Of a stretch of DNA of 64,000 nucleotides, positions 47,049 to 56,073 are shown piece by piece. This DNA comes from Aurantimonas marina. GTDB taxonomy: Bacteria > Pseudomonadota > Alphaproteobacteria > Rhizobiales > Rhizobiaceae. Below the pieces are notes generated by a model. The model did no database searches. It had not been told where the DNA came from and saw only the letters and a list, made by a program, of their open reading frames with translations. Where the stretch lies: the NCBI RefSeq assembly GCF_017183135.1, contig NZ_JADDXW010000005.1:124001-188000 (forward strand), read 5' to 3'. Each line of letters begins with the position of its first letter. The first letter of the stretch is position 1. The position numbers and the translations under genes are program-made.

Positions 47049-48401
47049 CATCGCCTTCTTCTTGGCGATCGCCTTTTCCTTGCCGCGAAATCGCTTCTGG
47101 CCTTCCGGTTTCTGGATCGTGCCGGGGTCGAGCGGCGGGAACAAGCCGAAATTGACGTTCATCGGCTGGAACGAGCGCTTGCCGCCGTCTTCTTCGTGAG
47201 CCAGATGCCCGCCGGTGATGTGAGCGACGAGCGCGCCCATCGCCGTCGTCTGCGGCGGTGGGCTCAATGTCTCGCCGAGCCGCTCAGCGGCCGCGAAACG
47301 CCCGGTCATCAGGCCGACCGCAGCCGATTCGACGTAACCCTCGCAGCCGGTGATCTGGCCGGCGAAGCGCACATGCGGCAAGGCCTTGAGCCGCAGCGTC
47401 GCATCGAGCAGCACCGGCGAGTTGAGATAGGTATTGCGATGCAGGCCGCCCAGTCGGGCGAACTCGGCGTTTTCGAGGCCCGGAATCATTCGGAAGATAT
47501 CGCCCTGGGCGCCGTATTTCAGCTTCGTCTGGAAACCGACGATATTATAGAGCGTGCCGAGGGCATTGTCCTGGCGCAGCTGCACGACCGCATAGGGCTT
47601 GATGTCGGGCTCGTGGGCGTTGGTCAGACCCATCGGCTTCATCGGGCCATGGCGAAGTGTCTCGGGGCCTCGCTCCGCCATCACCTCGATCGGCAGACAA
47701 CCGTCGAAATAGGGCGTGCCTTCCCATTCCTTGAACTCGGTGCGGTCACCCTCGATGAGCGCCGCCACGAAGCGCTCGTAGGTTTCCTTGTCGAGCGGGC
47801 AGTTGATGTAGTCCTTGCCGGTGCCGCCGGGGCCGACCTTGTCGTAGCGCGACTGGAACCAGGCCTTGTCCAGATCGATCGAATCGAAATGGACGATCGG
47901 CGCGATCGCGTCGAAGAAGGCCAGCGCATCCGATCCCGTCGCGGCGCGAATGGACTCGGCCAGGGCGGGCGCTGTCAGCGGACCGGTGGCGACGATGCTG
48001 GGGTCCCACTCCTCGGGCGGCAAACCTTCGACCTCGCCGCGTTCGATTCGGATCAGCGGATGGTCCTCGATCGCCGCGGTGACGGCCTCCGCGAATCCTT
48101 CGCGGTCGACGGCGAGCGCGCTGCCAGCCGGCACCTGATGGGCGTCGGCCGCCCGCATGATCAGCGAGTTCGCCAGACGCATTTCTGCGTGCAGAACGCC
48201 GACGGCGTTGGTTTCGCTGTCGTCCGAGCGAAACGAGTTCGAGCATACCAGTTCTGCCAAGGAATCCGTCTGGTGCGCGTCGGTCCCGCGCACGGGCCGC
48301 ATTTCGTGGAGCACCACCGGGATGCCGCGCTCGGCGATTTGCCATGCGGCCTCTGAGCCGGCGAGCCCGCCGCCGACGACATGAATAGGTTTGTTCGACA
48401 T
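46980..48401 (-). CDS. trmFO: Methylenetetrahydrofolate-tRNA (uracil-5-)-methyltransferase TrmFO
   Basis: The 473-residue flavoprotein methylates U54 of tRNAs with methylene-THF. An FAD-binding Rossmann motif [19 protein letters not shown] opens the protein; other signatures are [38 protein letters not shown] and [16 protein letters not shown]. It converges on the DUF4153 gene with a 69-base tail overlap. The small-RNA array begins about 70 bases upstream of its start, on the same strand. Confidence 0.95.
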   Translation of the reverse strand: MSNKPIHVVGGGLAGSEAAWQIAERGIPVVLHEMRPVRGTDAHQTDSLAELVCSNSFRSDDSETNAVGVLHAEMRLANSLIMRAADAHQVPAGSALAVDREGFAEAVTAAIEDHPLIRIERGEVEGLPPEEWDPSIVATGPLTAPALAESIRAATGSDALAFFDAIAPIVHFDSIDLDKAWFQSRYDKVGPGGTGKDYINCPLDKETYERFVAALIEGDRTEFKEWEGTPYFDGCLPIEVMAERGPETLRHGPMKPMGLTNAHEPDIKPYAVVQLRQDNALGTLYNIVGFQTKLKYGAQGDIFRMIPGLENAEFARLGGLHRNTYLNSPVLLDATLRLKALPHVRFAGQITGCEGYVESAAVGLMTGRFAAAERLGETLSPPPQTTAMGALVAHITGGHLAHEEDGGKRSFQPMNVNFGLFPPLDPGTIQKPEGQKRFRGKEKAIAKKKAMSARALADYTAWLGLDSVATAAE

Positions 48402-48470
48402 GGAGAAGATTTAGCAGCCGGTGCGCCGTCCCGAAAGGGCTGGATGGACCGCCATGTGCAGAAACGACGA

Positions 48471-48580
48471 AACCCGCCGGGGGGAGGACCCGACGGGTTT
48501 CAAACGTACCTGCGCTGGGAGGAGGATGCGCAGGCTACAATCCGCATCCGGCCCGGGAGGAGGTGGACCTTCAGCGAAAC
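48471..48580 (-). ncRNA. Cuckoo/CcsR-like small RNA, unit 3
   Basis: It begins with GTTTCGC (48580-48574), 128 bases after that of unit 2. Stem-loops are GGCCC/GGACC (48550-48569, one mismatch), a perfect 7-bp CCTGCGC/GCGCAGG (48509-48534) and AACCCGCCGGG/CCCGACGGGTT (48471-48499, one mismatch). Loops again read CCUCCUCCC, CCUCCUCCC and UCCUCCC. After the last hairpin the RNA strand has TTTCG, a weak terminator at best. trmFO lies downstream. Confidence 0.8.
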
Positions 48581-48595
48581 TTTTGCCTCTCTCAT

Positions 48596-48708
48596 CGGCC
48601 GCCGGGGGGAGGACCCGACGGCCGACCAAGAGATGCCCGCGCTGGGAGGAGGATGCGCAGGCACTTGTCCGCCTCGGGTTCTGGGAGGAGGTGAACCCTT
48701 GGCGAAAC
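48596..48708 (-). ncRNA. Cuckoo/CcsR-like small RNA, unit 2
   Basis: It begins with GTTTCGC (48708-48702), 130 bases after the same element of unit 1. Stem-loops are GGGTTC/GAACCC (48676-48698), GCCCGCGC/GCGCAGGC (48635-48662, one mismatch) and CGGCCGCCGGG/CCCGACGGCCG (48596-48624, one mismatch). Loops read CCUCCUCCC, CCUCCUCCC and UCCUCCC in the RNA sense. Stems differ from unit 1 yet keep pairing, which is compensatory change. Confidence 0.8.
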
Positions 48709-48723
48709 TCTGATCTTCATGGC

Positions 48724-48838
48724 GCCCGCCGGGGGGAGGACCCGGCGGGCGTCTTTGAAAGATCCGCCCCATTCTGGGAGGAAGATGGGCGGACCTTTAT
48801 CCGCTAGGCCCTGGGAGGAGGATGGGCCGTCGCGAAAC
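48724..48838 (-). ncRNA. Cuckoo/CcsR-like small RNA, unit 1
   Basis: The unit begins with GTTTCGC (48838-48832), 20 bases after the DUF1127 stop. It has three stem-loops on the minus strand: GGCCC/GGGCC (48807-48828), TCCGCCC..AT/ATGGGCGGA (48763-48793) and a perfect 10-bp GC stem GCCCGCCGGG/CCCGGCGGGC (48724-48750). Read in the RNA sense the loops show CCUCCUCCC, UUCCUCCC and UCCUCCC, able to pair with Shine-Dalgarno-like GGAGG. The GC hairpin resembles a terminator but has no U-run. Confidence 0.8.
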
Positions 48839-48858
48839 CGAATGGGTCAGGTGGCCGT

Positions 48859-49002
48859 TCAGCCGACCGTGCGGCGAGCGATCGCGCTGATGTCGCCGCG
48901 GGCGATGCCGAGGTCGGTGAGTTCGCGCTGCGACAGACGGCTCAATTCGTTGACCGTCTCGCGGTAGCGGCGCCAGTTGTTGTAAGAGCGGACGATGTTC
49001 AT
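48859..49002 (-). CDS. DUF1127 small Arg-rich protein
   Basis: The 47-residue protein (MNIVRSYNNWRRYRETVNEL, then LSRLSQRELTDLGIARGDI) is a DUF1127 protein. Members bind RNA or interact with metabolic regulators, and in Rhodobacter one stands directly before the CcsR small RNAs. AGGTGAAG precedes the ATG at 49002; the longer open frame runs back into the promoter region. The small-RNA array follows on the same strand after 20 bases, so both may share one transcript. Confidence 0.92.
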   Translation of the reverse strand: MNIVRSYNNWRRYRETVNELSRLSQRELTDLGIARGDISAIARRTVG

Positions 49003-49423
49003 GGTCTTCACCTGGTTGTCTGACTTTAATCGATTGAAGCGGCCCGGTTGATCCCTCAGCGTCGCCTCGTTGACCAGGAAGTTAGGCGGCCGGATCGAAG
49101 GATGCCAGCCGTCCAAACGCATGGCAGCTTTGCAATTTGTGCAACGCAACAAAAATATGGCGCAACACGAGCGAAATCAATATGTTGATGAGAGGATCGG
49201 GACATTCGGTCTCTGCGAGGCGTGCTGCGTGAGCGTTTCGTTAAGCTGCGGTTAAGTATCATGTGAGGCATCAGGCCGCGTCGGTCCTCAATCGGCGTCG
49301 GTCGGCGCTGGTCTTCTCCAAACAGGGTACACGGCCGATTCAAGCCAAATTTGCCCTTTCGTGGCCGGAATGCCGGTGATATAGAGGCGCGCGCCTCGCG
49401 TCGCCCATTGTTCGGCGCACCAT
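49003..49423. other. Promoter region of the DUF1127/small-RNA operon and tRNA-Leu
   Basis: No gene is supported here. The part around 49110-49200 is AT-rich for this genome and carries the inverted repeat listed at 49130-49144. It lies upstream of the DUF1127 start on the minus strand and so probably contains its promoter. The tRNA-Leu promoter should lie just before 49424. Confidence 0.45.
49130..49144. promoter_or_regulatory. LysR-type box upstream of DUF1127
   Basis: TTGCA and TGCAA form a perfect inverted repeat with a 5-base spacer, about 130 bases before the DUF1127 start. The T-N(11-13)-A form is typical of LysR-regulator sites. In Brucella and Agrobacterium the LysR regulators VtlR/LsrB activate DUF1127 genes and a small RNA, which gives the site some meaning. 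No direct evidence. Confidence 0.4.
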
Positions 49424-49508
49424 GCGGGTGTGGCGGAATTGGCAGACGCACTTGGTTTAGGTCCAAGCGCCGAGAGGCATGGGGGTTCAAGTCCCTCCAC
49501 CCGCACCA
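49424..49508 (+). tRNA. tRNA-Leu (UAG)
   Basis: Cloverleaf with acceptor GCGGGTG/CACCCGC, anticodon stem CTTGG/CCAAG around loop TTTAGGT (anticodon TAG), a long variable arm (CGCCGAGAGGCATG) typical of leucine tRNAs, T-arm GGGGGTTCAAGTCCCTC and an encoded CCA. Confidence 0.96.
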
Positions 49509-49585
49509 TTCGGGCGCTTTCAAGGAATTCATAACGGGCTCGGTCGGCACAGGTCGGCCCTGGCAAGATCAAGAAGGTATCGAGA

Positions 49586-50950
49586 ATGCAGGTAACGGAG
49601 ACCAAGGCCGAGGGGCTGAAGCGCGAGATCGAGATCGTCGTGCCCGCCTCGGATCTTGAAGCGCGCCTCCAGACACGGCTCTACGAGGCCAAGGACCAGG
49701 TGCGGCTGAAGGGTTTCCGGCCGGGCAAGGTCCCCGTCGCACATCTTCGCAAGATGTACGGCAAGTCGATGATGGCCGAGATCGTCAACCAGATCCTCAC
49801 GGAAACGCCTCGCACGGTCATCGCCGAGCGCAACGAGCGTTCCGCCATGCAGCCCGAGATCGGGATGACCGAGGACGAGGGCGAGGCGGAGAAGGTTCTG
49901 AGCGGCCAGTCGGACTTCAAGTTCACGCTCGCCTACGAGACGCTCCCGGCAATCGAGCTCAAGGACACCACGGGCATCAAGATCGAGCGCCCGATCGTCG
50001 AGGTTTCCGACGAGGAGATCGACGAACAGGTCAAGCGGATCGCGGAGAACGCCAGGACCTACGAGCCCAAGAAGGGCAAGGCCAAGGACGGCGATCGTGT
50101 CACCATGGACTTCGTCGGCAAGATCGACGGCGAAGCCTTCGACGGCGGTGCGGCCACCGATTCCAATCTGGTGCTGGGCTCCAACCAGTTCATTCCCGGC
50201 TTCGAGCAGCAGCTCGTCGGCGTCAAGGCAGGCGACGAGAAGACCGTCGAACTGACATTCCCCGAGGATTACGGCGCGGCCCATCTGGCGGGCAAGGCAG
50301 CCACCTTCGACGTCACCGTCAAGGAAGTGTCGGCGCCGGTCGAGACGGCGATCGACGACGAGATGGCCAAGAAGCTGGGCGTCGAATCGCTCGAGCGCCT
50401 GCGGACGGTCGTGCGCGAGCAGATCGAAAGCCAGTACGGCCTCGCTACGCGCCAGAAGGTCAAGCGGCAGCTGCTCGATGCTCTCGACGAGACCTATGAT
50501 TTTGTCCTGCCGGAAAAGCTCGTCGAAGCCGAGTTTACCAATATCTGGACCCAGGTCGAAAACGAGCTGAAACAGAACGGCAAGAGCTTCGAGGACGAGG
50601 ACACGACCGAGGAGGATGCCAAGGCCGAATACCGCCGTCTCGCCGAACGCCGCGTCCGTCTTGGCCTGGTCCTGTCGGAAATCGGCGAAAAGGCAGGCGT
50701 GCAGATCACCGACGAGGAACTGCAGCGCGCGATGTTCGAGCAGGTTCGCCGCTACCCGGGGCAGGAGAAGGAGGTCTACGAGTACTTCCAGAAGAGCCCG
50801 GACGCGGTGGCAAGCCTCAGGGCGCCGCTCTATGAGGAGAAGGTGGTCGATCACCTTCTTGCGGAGGTCGACGTCACCGACAAGACCGTCAGCAAGGAAG
50901 AGCTGATGGCCGAGGACGAGGATGACAAGGAAGCGGCTCTCGCCTCCTGA
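49586..50950 (+). CDS. tig: Trigger factor
   Basis: The 454-residue chaperone binds the ribosome exit and nascent chains. The N-terminal ribosome-binding domain holds [17 protein letters not shown], the middle FKBP-type PPIase domain [19 protein letters not shown] and [15 protein letters not shown], and the C-terminal part is the helical chaperone arms, ending in an acidic tail. It heads the tig...clpP-clpX-lon block, with an MscS gene inserted between tig and clpP. Confidence 0.97.
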   Translation: MQVTETKAEGLKREIEIVVPASDLEARLQTRLYEAKDQVRLKGFRPGKVPVAHLRKMYGKSMMAEIVNQILTETPRTVIAERNERSAMQPEIGMTEDEGEAEKVLSGQSDFKFTLAYETLPAIELKDTTGIKIERPIVEVSDEEIDEQVKRIAENARTYEPKKGKAKDGDRVTMDFVGKIDGEAFDGGAATDSNLVLGSNQFIPGFEQQLVGVKAGDEKTVELTFPEDYGAAHLAGKAATFDVTVKEVSAPVETAIDDEMAKKLGVESLERLRTVVREQIESQYGLATRQKVKRQLLDALDETYDFVLPEKLVEAEFTNIWTQVENELKQNGKSFEDEDTTEEDAKAEYRRLAERRVRLGLVLSEIGEKAGVQITDEELQRAMFEQVRRYPGQEKEVYEYFQKSPDAVASLRAPLYEEKVVDHLLAEVDVTDKTVSKEELMAEDEDDKEAALAS

Positions 50951-50982
50951 TGCCTGCTATTTTGCGAAGCGAAATGTAGCGT

Positions 50983-51008
50983 GGGGTCGGCGAAAGCCGG
51001 CCCCTTTT
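50983..51008 (+). terminator. Rho-independent terminator after tig
   Basis: GGGGTCGGC and GCCGGCCCC (one G-U pair) pair around a GAAA tetraloop and are followed by TTTT, 33 bases after the tig stop. Confidence 0.9.
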
Positions 51009-51118
51009 GCGTGGCGCTGTCGGTCTTGGGCCTCAGTCTCGTCAAAGCCCAGCGCAATAGATCGGGACCGAGAGGGGAAGGCGTCAGCTCGCGCCGAACG
51101 ACACAGGCTATCTCCAGT

Positions 51119-53506
51119 ATGCAACGATTCACAACCGCCGGCATCATCGCATTGTTCATCGGCATTCTCGTTTGGGCGGGAACGAGCGCGGCCCAGATTT
51201 CCGGCCTTCCGAACATCGCGTCAGCCGCCAACGAGACCGGCGGGCAGGGCGGCGATACAGCCAATCTCGATGATCTGATCAAAATCCTGGAGAACGACGA
51301 GACTCGCGCCAAACTCGTCGAATCACTGAAAGCCGCGGCCTACAAGGCGCCAGAAGACGAGGGCACGAATGGCGCCGCCCAGCCTGGCGGAGCGCCGGTC
51401 ATCGGAACGTTGCCCGGGGAGATCGCCGCATCCACCCGGGCCCTCATCGGCGGTGTCGCCGAGACCTGGGGAAATCTGCGGCAAAGCGCAAGCTCGGGGC
51501 TCGCCATACTGGCCGGTGCGGGTGCTATCGACCTCCCGAACGTCCTTGTGGCGACCTTGCCGGTCGGTCTCGTTGCCATCGTCGTGTTTCTTGTCCTGGC
51601 TGCGAGCCGTCTGCTGAAGACGCCCATTTTTCGCCGGCTCGCGGCCGAAGCCTCGCAGTCGAGCCCCGTGCGCAAATTGCTGCTTCTGCTTCTTTCCGCC
51701 CTTGTCGACGCGGTGTCGATCGTCGGTAGCTGGGCGGCCGGCTACGTGGCGGCAACCATCTTCTTCGGCGGTCGGCCGGGCCTCAATCAGGCCCTGTTCC
51801 TCAATGGTTTCCTTTTGATCGAGATGATCAAGGTGGCGCTCGGGACATTCGTTGCCCCGACCTATCCCAAGCTTCGCCTGACACCGTTTTCAGACCGCCA
51901 GGCGAGCTATTGGTACTTCTGGATTTCCCGTCTGATCTCGATTCTCGGCTACACGTTTCTCTTCGTCGCCCCGATCGTGCAGCAGTCTTCGAGCGTGGCG
52001 GCAGCCGATGCCACCCGGCTCATCGGCGTGGTGTTGTCGCTGTTCCTCGCGGTCGGCCTGATCCTGAAGAACCGCGGCATCGTCCGCGAACGCCTGAAGC
52101 GCGCCAAGCACCAAGGCGACAAAAGCTTCGGCGCGCGCTTCAACGCGTTCATCGGACAGGTCTGGTGGATACTGGCCATCGGCTTCGTGCTGGCGCTGTT
52201 CGTGGTGTGGCTGCAAAGTCCTGACACCGGTCTAACCTTCGTCATCACCGCGACCCTCAAGTCGATCGGCGCGATGGCGTTAGGCGGACTGATCGTCTCC
52301 ATCCTGTCACGGATAATCGCCAAAGGCATTCCGATCCCGCAGGGCTGGCGCGAGCGGATACCGCTGCTGGAAAGGCGCGTGAATGCGTTCATCCCGAAAA
52401 TGCTCACCGTGGTTCGGGTCGTCGTCGTCCTCATCGTTCTCGGGGTCATACTGGAATCGTGGCATCTGTTCAGCTTCCGCTTCGGTTTGGGCGGCCTGCT
52501 GAGCCAGCGCGTCATGGGCAGCCTCATCGGGGCCGGCGTCATCCTGGCTATCGGCGTGGCCTTCTATATCGGCGTCTCGTCCTGGATCGAATATCGGATG
52601 AATCCGAATTTCGGCTCGGTTCCGACCGCGCGGGAACGCACGTTGCTCTCGCTGTTTCGCAACGCCTTCACCATCACCATGGTGGTGATCGTGTCGATGC
52701 TGGTCCTGTCGCAAATCGGCATCGATATCGCGCCGCTGCTCGCCGGTGCCGGTGTCGTTGGTCTGGCGATCGGTTTCGGTGCCCAGAAGTTCGTGCAGGA
52801 CATTATCACGGGCGCCTTCATCCAGATCCAGAATGCCATGAACGAGGGTGACATCGTCGAGTTGAATGGCGTCTCCGGCGTTGTCGAACAGCTCACCGTT
52901 CGCTCGGTCGGGCTCAGAACCGTCGACGGAACCTGGTATCTGATCCCGTTCTCGTCCGTCGATCAGGTCGCCAACTACTCCAAGGATTTCGCCTATTACG
53001 TCGCCGATATCGGGGTCGCGTATCGTGAGAATGTCGAGGATGTGAAGCAGATGATGCACGACGCCTTCGAAGAACTGAAGGAAAGTTCGGTCGGTCCCAA
53101 TCTGATCAGCGATCTCGATATGTGGGGCGTGCAGGAACTGGGCGATTCGGCTGTCGTCGTGCGCGCCCGTGTGATGACCAAGCCGAGCACCCAATGGGGT
53201 GTCGGCCGCGCCTATCGCGAGATCGTGAAGCGCCTTGCCGACGAACGCGGCATTGAAATTCCGTTCCCGCATATGACGGTCTGGTTCGGAGAGGACAGGG
53301 CCGGCAAGGCGCCGCCCGTGCGCATAGCGGCCGAGGAGATGGTCGCGCCGGGAAGGCGCCAGATCGACGCGGCGCCCGGGTCGAGCGATGCGGGGCGAGC
53401 GACGCAGGAGACCAGCGGCTCGGACTACGGCTCCACCGACGCAACCGGGCGTCCGATTCCGCCCAGCGGCGGCGACATCGACAGCGCCGGCGGAGATCGC
53501 GGCTGA
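51119..53506 (+). CDS. MscS-family mechanosensitive channel (large form)
   Basis: The ~795-residue protein has a signal peptide (IIALFIGILVWAGTSAAQ), about ten membrane segments and a C-terminal MscS domain: the pore helix GVVGLAIGFGAQKFVQD with alternating Gly/Ala, then IQIQNAMNEGDIVELNG and YLIPFSSVDQVANYSKD. It releases solutes under hypo-osmotic stress. It is much longer than MscS (286 residues) and closer to the MscK/YbiO class. Start at 51119 gives the signal peptide; an earlier in-frame ATG at 50981 lies in the tig terminator. A disordered tail follows the channel. Confidence 0.9.
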   Translation: MQRFTTAGIIALFIGILVWAGTSAAQISGLPNIASAANETGGQGGDTANLDDLIKILENDETRAKLVESLKAAAYKAPEDEGTNGAAQPGGAPVIGTLPGEIAASTRALIGGVAETWGNLRQSASSGLAILAGAGAIDLPNVLVATLPVGLVAIVVFLVLAASRLLKTPIFRRLAAEASQSSPVRKLLLLLLSALVDAVSIVGSWAAGYVAATIFFGGRPGLNQALFLNGFLLIEMIKVALGTFVAPTYPKLRLTPFSDRQASYWYFWISRLISILGYTFLFVAPIVQQSSSVAAADATRLIGVVLSLFLAVGLILKNRGIVRERLKRAKHQGDKSFGARFNAFIGQVWWILAIGFVLALFVVWLQSPDTGLTFVITATLKSIGAMALGGLIVSILSRIIAKGIPIPQGWRERIPLLERRVNAFIPKMLTVVRVVVVLIVLGVILESWHLFSFRFGLGGLLSQRVMGSLIGAGVILAIGVAFYIGVSSWIEYRMNPNFGSVPTARERTLLSLFRNAFTITMVVIVSMLVLSQIGIDIAPLLAGAGVVGLAIGFGAQKFVQDIITGAFIQIQNAMNEGDIVELNGVSGVVEQLTVRSVGLRTVDGTWYLIPFSSVDQVANYSKDFAYYVADIGVAYRENVEDVKQMMHDAFEELKESSVGPNLISDLDMWGVQELGDSAVVVRARVMTKPSTQWGVGRAYREIVKRLADERGIEIPFPHMTVWFGEDRAGKAPPVRIAAEEMVAPGRRQIDAAPGSSDAGRATQETSGSDYGSTDATGRPIPPSGGDIDSAGGDRG

Positions 53507-53704
53507 CGCCGGCAAGGGCGGCAGCGAGGCTGAATTGGGCCATATCCGCGAAGTCAGCGAACCGAACTGCGATATTGCCATTGGCCGATGGCTTGCATAG
53601 GCCCTTTGCCAAGCCCTATCTACGGCGTCAGACACGATCATCGATTCTCAAAGGCGGGGCCGTCCGGTGCCGCTCCACCCGAACCAGCAGCGAGACGACG
53701 ACTG

Positions 53705-54337
53705 ATGAAGCACCCCTTGGAAACCGCGATGAATCTCGTCCCGATGGTGGTCGAGCAGACCAATCGCGGCGAGCGCGCCTATGACATCTTTTCGCGTCTT
53801 CTCAAGGAGCGGGTGATTTTCATCACGGGGCCGATCGAGGATTCGATGGCGACGCTGATATGCGCCCAGCTGCTGTTTCTCGAGGCCGAGAACCCGAAAA
53901 AGGAGATCGCGCTCTACATCAACTCGCCGGGCGGCGTGGTGACGAGCGGCATGGCAATCTACGATACCATGCAGTTCATTCGGCCGGCGGTCTCGACATT
54001 GTGCATTGGTCAGGCTGCGTCGATGGGCTCGCTGCTGTTGTGCGCCGGTCAGAAAGATATGCGGTTCGCGACGCCGAACGCGCGCATCATGGTGCATCAG
54101 CCATCGGGCGGATTCTCCGGGCAGGCCTCCGACATCGAACGTCACGCGCAGGACATCATCAAGCTGAAACGCCGTCTGAACGAGGTCTATGTCGAGCATA
54201 CCGGCCAGGACTACGAGACCATTGACCGGACGCTCGACCGTGACCATTTCATGACGGCGGAGGAGGCCAAGGAGTTCGGCCTGATCGACACGGTGTATTC
54301 GTCGCGGGCCTCACTTGAGGCCGATGTAACCAAGTAG
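53705..54337 (+). CDS. clpP: ATP-dependent Clp protease proteolytic subunit ClpP
   Basis: The 210-residue serine protease has the nucleophile in [12 protein letters not shown] and the His in IMVHQPSGG, with [21 protein letters not shown] at the N-terminus and INSPGG. Fourteen subunits form the chamber fed by ClpX or ClpA. Start at 53705 is chosen; Met at 53729 is an alternative and the frame upstream is not ClpP-like. clpX follows after about 235 bases. Confidence 0.96.
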   Translation: MKHPLETAMNLVPMVVEQTNRGERAYDIFSRLLKERVIFITGPIEDSMATLICAQLLFLEAENPKKEIALYINSPGGVVTSGMAIYDTMQFIRPAVSTLCIGQAASMGSLLLCAGQKDMRFATPNARIMVHQPSGGFSGQASDIERHAQDIIKLKRRLNEVYVEHTGQDYETIDRTLDRDHFMTAEEAKEFGLIDTVYSSRASLEADVTK

Positions 54338-54572
54338 CGCATACCATTTGCCACGTCGCGGCCACACTCAGTGGTCGATATGGCCGGGCGACGCGTTAAG
54401 GACCACTCAAGCAATCGACGTTATGTCGGATGATGTGCAAAAGTGCGCAGGACGCCTGTTCCGCGACCCTTCGGGGCAAGGTCGCTTTGCCGGCCTGCCG
54501 TGTTGGGGGTACGCTCGGCGGAGACAATGAGAAACGGATCCCTGGAGGGGACCGGATCGGAAGGAAAGACGA

Positions 54573-55841
54573 ATGAGCAAAACGAGCGGCGGCGATTCCA
54601 AGAACACGCTCTATTGCTCTTTCTGCGGAAAGAGCCAGCACGAAGTCCGTAAGCTGATCGCCGGGCCGACGGTATTCATCTGCGACGAATGCGTCGAATT
54701 GTGCATGGACATCATCCGGGAGGAAAACAAATCCTCCATGGTGAAGTCCCGCGAGGGCGTGCCGACTCCCCAGGAGATCATCGCGGTTTTGGACGACTAC
54801 GTCATCGGCCAGTCCTTCGCCAAGAAGGTGCTCTCGGTCGCGGTGCATAACCATTACAAGCGCCTGGCCCACGCGGCGAAGAACAACGACGTCGAGCTGG
54901 CCAAGTCGAACATCTTGCTGATCGGTCCGACCGGCTGCGGCAAGACGCTGCTGGCCCAGACTTTGGCGCGCATCCTTGACGTGCCGTTCACGATGGCGGA
55001 CGCGACGACGCTGACCGAAGCCGGTTATGTCGGCGAGGATGTCGAGAACATCATCCTCAAGCTGTTGCAGTCCGCCGACTACAATGTCGAGCGGGCGCAG
55101 CGCGGTATCGTCTACATCGACGAAATCGATAAGATCAGCCGCAAGTCGGACAATCCCTCGATCACCCGGGACGTATCGGGAGAGGGCGTACAGCAGGCGC
55201 TGTTGAAGATCATGGAAGGCACGGTCGCCTCGGTGCCGCCACAGGGTGGGCGCAAGCATCCGCAGCAGGAGTTCCTGCAGGTCGATACAGCCAACATCCT
55301 CTTCATTTGCGGTGGCGCCTTTGCCGGCCTCGACAAGATCATCTCCGATCGTGGCCGCAAGACCTCCATCGGCTTTGCCGCGAATGTCGCCGCTCCGGAC
55401 GAACGGCGCACCGGCGACGTGTTCCGCCAGGTGGAGCCCGAGGATCTGCTGAAGTTCGGTCTGATTCCGGAATTCGTCGGCCGTCTGCCGGTTCTGGCGA
55501 CGCTGGAGGACCTCGACGAGGTAGCCCTTGTCCAGATTCTGGAGCAGCCGAAGAATGCTCTGGTCAAGCAGTATCAACGCCTGTTCGAGATGGAGAATGT
55601 CGAACTGTCCTTCCATGAGGATGCGCTGAAGGCGATCGCCCGCAAGGCGATCGAGCGCAAGACAGGCGCCCGCGGTCTGCGCTCAATCATGGAAGCGATG
55701 CTGCTCGATACGATGTTTGATCTGCCAACGCTCGAAGGTGTGCAGGAGGTCGTGATCTCCGAGGACGTGATCGAGGGCAACGCCCGTCCGCTCTACATCT
55801 ATGCCGAGCGGAACGGTGAGAAGGAAAACGTCAGCGCCTGA
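54573..55841 (+). CDS. clpX: ATP-dependent Clp protease ATP-binding subunit ClpX
   Basis: The 422-residue AAA+ unfoldase has an N-terminal zinc domain ([26 protein letters not shown]), Walker [16 protein letters not shown], Walker B YIDEIDKI and the ClpP-binding region including IGFAANV. It selects substrates for ClpP and in alphaproteobacteria helps degrade CtrA. GGAAGG stands before the ATG. Confidence 0.97.
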   Translation: MSKTSGGDSKNTLYCSFCGKSQHEVRKLIAGPTVFICDECVELCMDIIREENKSSMVKSREGVPTPQEIIAVLDDYVIGQSFAKKVLSVAVHNHYKRLAHAAKNNDVELAKSNILLIGPTGCGKTLLAQTLARILDVPFTMADATTLTEAGYVGEDVENIILKLLQSADYNVERAQRGIVYIDEIDKISRKSDNPSITRDVSGEGVQQALLKIMEGTVASVPPQGGRKHPQQEFLQVDTANILFICGGAFAGLDKIISDRGRKTSIGFAANVAAPDERRTGDVFRQVEPEDLLKFGLIPEFVGRLPVLATLEDLDEVALVQILEQPKNALVKQYQRLFEMENVELSFHEDALKAIARKAIERKTGARGLRSIMEAMLLDTMFDLPTLEGVQEVVISEDVIEGNARPLYIYAERNGEKENVSA

Positions 55842-55877
55842 CGGTCTCGATTTTCGGGAATTGACGGACGGCATGAT

Positions 55878-55912
55878 AGCCCGTCCCGGCTTCCCGCCGG
55901 GGCGGGCTTTTT
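55878..55912 (+). terminator. Rho-independent terminator after clpX
   Basis: AGCCCGTCCCGGC pairs with GCCGGGGCGGGCT (one G-U pair) around a short loop and is followed by TTTTT, 37 bases after the clpX stop. Confidence 0.9.
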
Positions 55913-56073
55913 GGTATCGGGCAACCGGAGTGCGACTCGGTTACAGTCCGAATCGCTTGAATTACCGGCCATCGACGCCCACATTGATGATCGATGAAGG
56001 CGTCGGCAACGAGTGCTTAGCGAAGGCTCGAGGCGGACGGCCGTAGACGGCATATGCCGTGGAAAGGAATCTC

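Noticed and set aside
48724-48750. Standard intrinsic terminator
   Set aside because: The 10-bp GC stem has no T-run on either side; treated as part of the small-RNA unit.
48471-48838. Array of repeats resembling CRISPR
   Set aside because: The repeated part is a loop motif inside hairpins with changing stems, spacing is not repeat-spacer-like, and no cas genes are near. It fits tandem small RNAs.
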